Part shown: piece after piece, positions 5,063-10,084 of the stretch
Position numbering within the stretch: the first letter of the stretch is position 1
How the letters are laid out: each line of letters starts with the position of its first letter
Source: CAYUCY01 sp964443525
GTDB taxonomy: Bacteria > Pseudomonadota > Alphaproteobacteria > Caedimonadales > Caedimonadaceae
NCBI GenBank assembly: GCA_964443525.1
Contig: CAYUCY010000050.1
Coordinates: 1-10,084, forward strand
Direction: 5' to 3'
DNA length: 10,084 bases
Made by a program: the position numbers and the translations under genes
The notes under the pieces: generated by a model
The model's input: only the letters and a program-made list of their open reading frames with translations
The model's database searches: none
What the model was told of the DNA's origin: nothing

Positions 5063-6019
5063 TTAAAGCCCGATTATTTTGGAAAGCTCTACCCGAACCC
5101 GCTGAAATTCATCGAGCGGCTCTTTTCCCCAAGCCTTGAGAGTTCCATCAAAAGGTCTCGTATATCCGGATTCAACCATCATCTGATGAAAGGCTTTAAA
5201 TTTCTTCGACCCGCCCGGAAGGGGATAGACATACACCGGTTTCCCGGGAAAGCAAGCTTCTGAGGTCATAGAGACGGAATCAGAAGTAACGATCATAAAA
5301 TCCGCGAGTCCCAAGAGACCAAAATAAGGATTCTCTCCTTCAAAGTTCCAGATATAGGCAGGTGCTCCCTCCATAGCCTTGATAAATGCTTCTCTATTTT
5401 CTTCTTCGGTTCGACGGGAGAAAGTAACGGCAAGGCCTGCCTTATATTGTTGGGACAGAGCTTTCAAATGCCTTGCCATCTGCGCCATCACCTCAGGCGT
5501 CATTTGATAGCAGGCATTAGAGACGCCGATCAAAACGTCGATCAGAGGTTTTCCGAGATGTTCAACTTGGGGCGCCACTTTTTTGGCGTCCTCCGCAAGA
5601 CGCTCCCATGTTACGCGATGGAGGGCCCCCACGGTAGAGATTACGTTCGGACCTGAAAGCTTATCATGGAGGGGCGCAACAACTGCATCGAACAGCCTGG
5701 GATTCACGCGCGGGTTTTGAAGCTGGATTACCTTCGTAGCTCCTTTCGTCAGCTGTCTGATGGTAGCTGTGGGCGCCACGCTCAATCTTCCCGCACCGAT
5801 AATCAAGCCGGGCCAGGGCGGTGTGAGAAGGTCTCCTTTTTCTGAAAGTCCTTTAAGAGGAACGAACCACAACTGCGGCGGAAGAACGGACCAGGGAAAG
5901 CGAGCTTTAATCCGCTTAACGACAGGGGCATATCCGAGGGATTCCGCCAGACCCATACATTGGTTCTCTGTCCCGATCTTGCCTTCATCCGAGACAACCC
6001 AACATATTTTCCGGCTCAT
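5063..6019 (-). CDS. ELM1-like protein (mitochondrial fission ELM1 family, COG3660)
   Basis: The 318-residue protein matches the alphaproteobacterial family related to plant ELM1, a protein that recruits dynamin to mitochondria. The bacterial role is unknown, and a glycosyltransferase-like fold has been suggested for this type of protein. Visible family blocks are SDEGKIGTENQCMGLAESLG (10-29), GLIIGAGRLSVAPT (71-84), VIQLQNPRV (97-105), VTFSRRTEE (198-206) and TSDSVSMTSEACFPGKPVYV (245-264); the last resembles the donor-binding region of GT-B enzymes. The usual glycine-rich GGxN segment reads LIGVSNACYQ here (163-172), a slight departure. There is no signal peptide or membrane helix. The ATG at 6019 has GAGGGAG just upstream. 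It lies 18 bp after the greA stop, so the two are probably cotranscribed. The product name does not imply any fission role in the bacterium. Confidence 0.88.
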   Translation of the reverse strand: MSRKICWVVSDEGKIGTENQCMGLAESLGYAPVVKRIKARFPWSVLPPQLWFVPLKGLSEKGDLLTPPWPGLIIGAGRLSVAPTATIRQLTKGATKVIQLQNPRVNPRLFDAVVAPLHDKLSGPNVISTVGALHRVTWERLAEDAKKVAPQVEHLGKPLIDVLIGVSNACYQMTPEVMAQMARHLKALSQQYKAGLAVTFSRRTEEENREAFIKAMEGAPAYIWNFEGENPYFGLLGLADFMIVTSDSVSMTSEACFPGKPVYVYPLPGGSKKFKAFHQMMVESGYTRPFDGTLKAWGKEPLDEFQRVRVELSKIIGL

Positions 6020-6037
6020 CGCTCCCTCTTTAATTAA

Positions 6038-6511
6038 TTACTTAAACTCTACCTTTAGAATTTCGTAGCTTTTGGCCCCACCCGGCGTTAGCACCTCAAC
6101 CGAATCTCCGACGGATTTGCCGATCAAAGCCCGTGCGAGCGGAGCTGAAAAAGAAAGAAGTCCCATCTTGATGTCGGCCTCATCCACGCCCACGATTTGG
6201 TACCTTGACTCTTCATCTGTATCTTCATCGACCAAAGTTACCGTTGCACCGAACCGAACCGTCGTTCCCGAAAGCTTCGTCACATCAATAACGTCGGCCC
6301 GAGATAACTTGCTTTCAAGTTCGGTGATGCGTCCTTCAATGAATCCTTGCTTTTCGCGAGCGGCATGATATTCCGCATTCTCAGAAAGATCGCCCAAGGC
6401 TCTTGCATCGGCGATTGCCTTAATCACCTCGGAGCGCTCGACCGTCTTCAGGTTTCTCAACTCGGCTTCCAACCGAGCATACCCTTGGGCTGTCATGGGA
6501 ACTCTTTCCAT
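6038..6511 (-). CDS. greA: transcription elongation factor GreA
   Basis: GreA enters the RNA polymerase secondary channel and stimulates cleavage of backtracked transcripts. The 157 residues match the usual 155-160. An N-terminal antiparallel coiled coil (about 8-75) carries the tip sequence ARALGDLSENAEYHAAREKQ (36-55), with the acidic pair Asp41 and Glu44 that coordinates the catalytic Mg2+. The C-terminal FKBP-like domain (about 80-157) includes GLLSFSAPLARALIGKSVGD (117-136) and the closing TPGG...YEILKVEF. The ATG at 6511 gives MERVPMT, the typical alphaproteobacterial start, with GAAGGA just upstream. The gene heads a probable two-gene unit with the ELM1-like gene and is divergent from ileS. 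Confidence 0.97.
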   Translation of the reverse strand: MERVPMTAQGYARLEAELRNLKTVERSEVIKAIADARALGDLSENAEYHAAREKQGFIEGRITELESKLSRADVIDVTKLSGTTVRFGATVTLVDEDTDEESRYQIVGVDEADIKMGLLSFSAPLARALIGKSVGDSVEVLTPGGAKSYEILKVEFK

Positions 6512-6610
6512 CGATCCTTCTCACATGTTTGTTAACTGTCAAAAATCAAAGGAAGAATAAAGCATATTCGGTCCAAAAATGCAAATCTTTCTTAATGCTT
6601 TCATAGGGTC

Positions 6611-6628
6611 TGGCGTTTTTAAGCGCCA
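6611..6628 (+). other. hairpin in the ileS 5' leader
   Basis: TGGCG (6611-6615), an eight-base loop and CGCCA (6624-6628) can form a 5-bp GC-rich stem 52 bases before the ileS ATG. No T-run follows, so it is not a terminator. The spacer 6512-6680 is otherwise unassigned. A TTGACA on the minus strand at 6542-6537 has no suitable -10 in front of greA. No T-box-like features are visible. Confidence 0.3.
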
Positions 6629-6680
6629 TCGTGTAACAAAGAGGGAAGAGTTTTTTGAGAGGCGCAGAGAAAGTTTTTTT

Positions 6681-9476
6681 ATGGCTGATTATAAGGAAAC
6701 CATATTTCTTCCCAAAACAGACTTTCCCATGAAAGCAAACTTGGCGGAAAGAGAACCTCTTCTTGCCGCAAAATGGCGAGATGAAAAGCTTTATGAGACT
6801 TTGAGGCGGAGACGCAAGGGGGCCTCTAAATATATTCTTCACTACGGCCCGCCTTATGCCAACGGAAACATTCATATCGGCCATGCTTTCACGGAGGCTT
6901 TTAAAGACATCGTTTGTCGCGCGCACTCTCTCTCAGGCAAGGATGCGCCTCTCGTTCCGGGTTGGGATTGCCATGGTCTGCCCATTGAGTGGAAAATAGA
7001 AGAAGAGATCCGAGCCGCCGGTAAACGCAAGGAAGAGATCGACTCTTCCGAGTTCCGTGCCCGATGTCGAAGCTTTGCAGATAAGTGGATTCCGATCCAG
7101 AAAGAAGAATTCAGACGCCTCGGCATTCTCGCCGATTGGGAAAACCCTTACATTACGATGGATTTTAAGGCTGAGGCATCCATCGCTCAAGTTTTTATGG
7201 ACTTCGTTTCAAAAGGATATGTTTACAGAGGCGTCAAACCCGTCATGTGGTCGGTCGTTGAACAAACGGCCTTGGCAGATGCCGAAATCGAATATCAAGA
7301 TCACACCTCTCCCTCGATCTATGTTCGATTTCCTATTTATAAAACATCAAGTCCCGCTCTTGCCGAAGCTTCCGTCCTGATTTGGACGACCACTCCCTGG
7401 TCTTTGCCCGGGAACAGAGCCGTTGCCTTCGGGGAAGACATCGACTACACCCTTTTAACCGTGACAGAGACAAGTGAAGGCTCTCTCGCCGAAAAAGGAG
7501 AACAACTTCTTGTCGCATCGGAACTCATGGAAAACGTAACACAAACCGCCGGCATTACCGATTTTACGCGCGTGGCTACCCTCAAAGGGACGGAGCTTAC
7601 AGGGTCGATTTGTCGCCACCCATTTCATGGTCAAGGATATGATTTTGAAGTTCCTCTTCTGCCGGGGGAGCATGTGACGACGGAAGCTGGCACAGGACTT
7701 GTTCATACGGCACCGGGCCATGGAGAAGAAGACTTTAGCATCGGGAAAAAATATCACTTGGAGATTCCCGAAACCATCGCCGATGATGGAGTTTTTTATG
7801 AACATGTACCTCTCTTTAAAGGACTGCATGTTTTTAAAGCCGACCCCGTTATCTTGGAAAAGCTGAAAGAGTGCGGGGCCCTCCTACAGGCAGGAAAAAT
7901 CGTTCACTCTTATCCCCATTCTTGGCGCTCGAAAAAGCCTCTTATTTATCGGGCAACCGCCCAATGGTTTATCAGTATGGAGAGTAATTCTTTACGAGAA
8001 AAGGCTCTTTTCGAGATTGAAAAAGTCCGCTGGTTTCCGTCCCAAGCAAAAAACAGAATCCGAGGGATGCTTGAAGGGAGGCCCGACTGGTGCATTTCCC
8101 GTCAACGTGCCTGGGGAGTCCCTCTCACTCTTTTTGTTGACAAGAAAACTCTCAAACCTCTGATCGACCCGCATGTTAATCAAAGAATTATCGAAGCTTT
8201 TGAATTAGAGGGAGCCGATGCCTGGTTTACCTCTCCTCCCGAACGGTTTCTGGGAAGCACTTATCGAGCGGAGGATTATGAGCAAATCACCGATATCTTG
8301 GACGTCTGGTTTGACTCCGGCTCAACCCAAAGATTTGTTTTGCAAGAAAGAGCAGATCTCACCTTTCCTGCCGACACTTATCTGGAAGGCTCGGATCAGC
8401 ATCGAGGGTGGTTTCAGTCGTCTCTTCTGATCGGGTGTGGTATCAATGACCAAGCTCCCTATAAGAATGTCGTCACCCACGGATTCACCCTTGACGAACA
8501 GGGACGAAAAATGTCGAAATCTCTCGGCAATATCGTTGCCCCGAGTGAAATTTGCACCACCCTCGGCGCGGATATTCTTCGGCTTTGGATCGTTTCCTGC
8601 GATTACACGGATGATTTAAGAATTGGACCTGAGATTTTAAAACATCAACAGGATATCTATCGCCGCTATCGTAACACCTTTCGTTATCTCCTAGGAGCTC
8701 TTGCTGGTTTTTCCGAAAATGAAGCATGTGAGTATAAGGATATGCCCGATCTTGAAAAATGGGTTCTTCACAAGCTTTCCTCTCTTCAGGAAATTTTCGA
8801 AAAAGCACTCAATGAATTTACCTATCAAGAATTTTACAGCCAGCTCCATCTCTTCTGTTCGGTAGATCTTTCGGCTTATTACTTTGATATTCGAAAGGAT
8901 ATCCTTTACTGCGATCATCCCGACGATCTGAAGCGTCGTGCAACGCGAACAGTCTTTAACCTTCTCCACACCTACCTGTGCCAATGGCTTGCCCCCGTTC
9001 TTTGCTTTACGGTAGAGGAAGCCTGGACAGCCGCAGGAAAATCAGAAAGCGTGCATCTTTCAACCGTGGTTCCGATCCCGCAAGCATGGAAAAATGAGGC
9101 CTTGAGTGAAAAGTATGAGCGTGTCAGAGCACTCCGCAAATCACTTACGGGAGCTCTCGAAGTTGCTCGGAATGAGGGACTCATCGGCTCAAGTCTTCAA
9201 GCAAGGCTCGAAATTTATGATCCGGAAGAGCTTTTAGTAAAAGATATCGATTATGCCGAGCTTGCAATTGTCTCAAACATCGAAATCTCGAATCGGGAAG
9301 TTCCTGACGAGGCTTTTAGATCTTCGGATTTGCCTGCACTCGGCGTTGTCGTTTCAAAAGCCGATGGTGCCAAATGTGATCGGTGCTGGAAGATTCTCCC
9401 CGAGGTCGGCTCTTTAGCTAAACATCCGGATCTGTGTCGGCGCTGTCACGATGTAGTTGAGCGAGGAGTCGCATAA
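6681..9476 (+). CDS. ileS: isoleucyl-tRNA synthetase
   Basis: This class I synthetase charges tRNA-Ile and edits valine. The 931-residue product is of the bacterial type (E. coli 938). It shows GPPYANGNIHIGHAF with HIGH at 65-68, GWDCHGLPIEWKIE (94-107), and the CP1 editing domain with WTTTPWSLPGN (235-245) and GTGLVHTAPGHGEEDF. The zinc-free catalytic return follows with GSDQHRGWFQSSLL (570-583) and KMSKS at 610-614. After the anticodon-binding helical domain comes a C-terminal zinc finger, C899-x2-C902 and C919-x2-C922. The eukaryote-like, mupirocin-resistant type lacks this layout. I chose ATG 6681 because MADYKETIFLPKTDFPM is the normal N-terminus; an in-frame ATG at 6579 would add 34 residues with no family similarity. 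The ribosome-binding site is weak. The stop TAA overlaps the lspA ATG by one base, so the two are cotranscribed. Confidence 0.98.
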   Translation: MADYKETIFLPKTDFPMKANLAEREPLLAAKWRDEKLYETLRRRRKGASKYILHYGPPYANGNIHIGHAFTEAFKDIVCRAHSLSGKDAPLVPGWDCHGLPIEWKIEEEIRAAGKRKEEIDSSEFRARCRSFADKWIPIQKEEFRRLGILADWENPYITMDFKAEASIAQVFMDFVSKGYVYRGVKPVMWSVVEQTALADAEIEYQDHTSPSIYVRFPIYKTSSPALAEASVLIWTTTPWSLPGNRAVAFGEDIDYTLLTVTETSEGSLAEKGEQLLVASELMENVTQTAGITDFTRVATLKGTELTGSICRHPFHGQGYDFEVPLLPGEHVTTEAGTGLVHTAPGHGEEDFSIGKKYHLEIPETIADDGVFYEHVPLFKGLHVFKADPVILEKLKECGALLQAGKIVHSYPHSWRSKKPLIYRATAQWFISMESNSLREKALFEIEKVRWFPSQAKNRIRGMLEGRPDWCISRQRAWGVPLTLFVDKKTLKPLIDPHVNQRIIEAFELEGADAWFTSPPERFLGSTYRAEDYEQITDILDVWFDSGSTQRFVLQERADLTFPADTYLEGSDQHRGWFQSSLLIGCGINDQAPYKNVVTHGFTLDEQGRKMSKSLGNIVAPSEICTTLGADILRLWIVSCDYTDDLRIGPEILKHQQDIYRRYRNTFRYLLGALAGFSENEACEYKDMPDLEKWVLHKLSSLQEIFEKALNEFTYQEFYSQLHLFCSVDLSAYYFDIRKDILYCDHPDDLKRRATRTVFNLLHTYLCQWLAPVLCFTVEEAWTAAGKSESVHLSTVVPIPQAWKNEALSEKYERVRALRKSLTGALEVARNEGLIGSSLQARLEIYDPEELLVKDIDYAELAIVSNIEISNREVPDEAFRSSDLPALGVVVSKADGAKCDRCWKILPEVGSLAKHPDLCRRCHDVVERGVA

Positions 9477-9952
9477 TGTCGGCACACATTCTCATCGGTC
9501 TTGGAAGCGCTGGGTTGAGCATTCTTCTTGATCAAATCAGCAAAGCCATGGTTCTCGGTTACTTTACGGAGCCCCATATGGCTATTCCCGTTACCCCTTT
9601 CTTTGAGATGATTCTCACTCATAATTACGGAGTCAGTTGGGGACTGTTCAATACGGGTTCTCAAGCGAATGCCTATGTATTTTCAGTTTTGGCAAGCATC
9701 ATTTCAATGGGTCTTTTTATCTGGATGTGGCAAAGCAGATCCCGCTTTATGTCGATCGCCCTCGGCATGATCATTGGAGGGGCGGTCGGCAATGTCATTG
9801 ATCGACTCCGATTCGGGGCCGTGGTGGATTTTCTCCATTTTTATTGGAAAGAGTATTCCTTTCCCGTCTTTAACATTGCAGATGCAGCAATTACGATCGG
9901 TGTCTGCCTCATTTTTATCGACAGTTTTATTCACCCTAAGGAGGAATCATGA
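9476..9952 (+). CDS. lspA: lipoprotein signal peptidase (signal peptidase II)
   Basis: An inner-membrane aspartyl protease that removes the signal peptide of diacylated prolipoproteins before the lipobox cysteine. The 158 residues fit the family (about 150-170) and its four-helix layout: helices near 5-25, 66-86, 92-108 and 132-150. Conserved blocks are LDQISKAMV (18-26), NYGVSWGLF (50-58), GGAVGNVIDRLRFGAVVDFL (101-120) and FNIADAAITIG (132-142). The catalytic pair is Asp109 and Asp136. The start overlaps the ileS stop (TAATG), which implies translational coupling. The TGA stop overlaps the next ATG (ATGA). The ileS-lspA pair is conserved across Proteobacteria, and a lipoprotein directly behind it is typical of Alphaproteobacteria. 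Confidence 0.97.
   Translation: MSAHILIGLGSAGLSILLDQISKAMVLGYFTEPHMAIPVTPFFEMILTHNYGVSWGLFNTGSQANAYVFSVLASIISMGLFIWMWQSRSRFMSIALGMIIGGAVGNVIDRLRFGAVVDFLHFYWKEYSFPVFNIADAAITIGVCLIFIDSFIHPKEES
9938..9944 (+). promoter_or_regulatory. strong ribosome-binding site before the bamF-like ATG
   Basis: AAGGAGG, a full Shine-Dalgarno sequence, ends 4 bases before the ATG at 9949 and lies inside the last codons of lspA. It is the strongest site in the window, which supports the start of the interrupted lipoprotein gene. Confidence 0.8.
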
Positions 9953-10084
9953 AGAAGAGCTTTATTGCCTTAGTCGCACCCCTTGCGATGACCCTGCACC
10001 TCGCAGGCTGCAACCAAACTAAATAGACTCTGGTGCTCGGAAGAGACACCCCTGACGAGTTTAAGGTTCTGGACAGCCCTCCTT
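9949..10084 (+). pseudogene. bamF: DUF3035/BamF-type lipoprotein with in-frame TAG, 3' end outside window
   Basis: The ATG overlaps the lspA stop by 4 bp. It opens a lipoprotein signal peptide with MKKS, a hydrophobic run FIALVAPLAM, and the lipobox LAGC with Cys21 as the lipidation site. After NQTK, codon 26 is TAG (10024-10026). The same frame continues with TLVLGRDTPDEFKVLDSPP to the window edge, which is the conserved N-terminal pattern of DUF3035 proteins (GR-x-PDEF-x-V-x-xxPP). This family, also called BamF, contains an alphaproteobacterial lipoprotein subunit of the outer-membrane beta-barrel assembly machinery, and its gene commonly follows lspA. The single stop therefore interrupts an otherwise intact start. 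It may be a nonsense mutation, a one-base sequence error or, less likely, readthrough. A restart at GTG 10033 would lose the signal peptide. The rest of the gene is not visible. Confidence 0.72.

Noticed and set aside
6579..6680. A 34-residue N-terminal extension of IleS from ATG 6579
   Set aside because: Family members begin at MADYKETIFLPK-like sequence. The extension has no similarity and covers the leader hairpin region.
6546..6926. A 126-codon minus-strand ORF across the ileS start and leader
   Set aside because: It is antisense to the conserved ileS N-terminus, has no family likeness and is biased in composition as a shadow frame would be.
9949..10084. Genome-wide reassignment of TAG to a sense codon
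   Set aside because: ybdK ends in TAG at exactly the family length, so TAG works as a stop here. One interrupted gene is not enough evidence for recoding.

Overview
The window reads as an alphaproteobacterial chromosome segment. The gene content and order point there: an ELM1-family (COG3660) gene, a GreA that begins MERVPMT, an isoleucyl-tRNA synthetase with the alphaproteobacterial N-terminus (DYKETIFLPKTDFPMKA), and ileS-lspA followed by a DUF3035/BamF-type lipoprotein. A complete phosphofructokinase, moderate G+C genes separated by AT-rich spacers, and debris at one end would suit a Holosporales/Caedibacter-like protist symbiont better than a classical Rickettsia. That lineage placement is inference.

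Layout. Bases 1-218 hold the 3'-side piece of a Bacteroidota-type topoisomerase IV subunit A (parC), out of place in this genome and cut off abruptly. Bases 219-1419 contain no convincing intact gene, only two doubtful minus-strand remnants, one of them starting with a signal peptide. A complete ybdK-type carboxylate-amine ligase (1420-2556, +, TTG start) follows, more AT-rich than the genes downstream, with a probable terminator. Two arginine tRNA genes in opposite orientation, ACG on minus (2761-2837) and UCU on plus (3528-3604), flank a small P-loop kinase on the minus strand. A DUF465/YdcH small protein (minus) and a 6-phosphofructokinase (3978-5054, plus) diverge from a spacer of about 140 bp. 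The minus-strand pair greA then ELM1-family gene (6511 to 5063) runs toward pfk and ends 8 bp from it. Divergent from greA, ileS (6681-9476) and lspA (9476-9952) overlap by 1 bp, and lspA overlaps the next start by 4 bp.

How the genes work together. ileS-lspA-lipoprotein forms a tightly packed operon in which LspA would process the lipoprotein encoded just behind it. That lipoprotein begins with a strong ribosome-binding site and a textbook lipobox, but an in-frame TAG at codon 26 interrupts it before the conserved DUF3035 start. The frame stays open after the TAG to the window edge.

I found no CRISPR array, no intact mobile element and no clearly new multi-gene system. The points most worth checking are the foreign parC fragment and its junction, the amber codon in the bamF-like gene, the mixed substrate-specificity residues of the phosphofructokinase, and the inverted tRNA-Arg pair.
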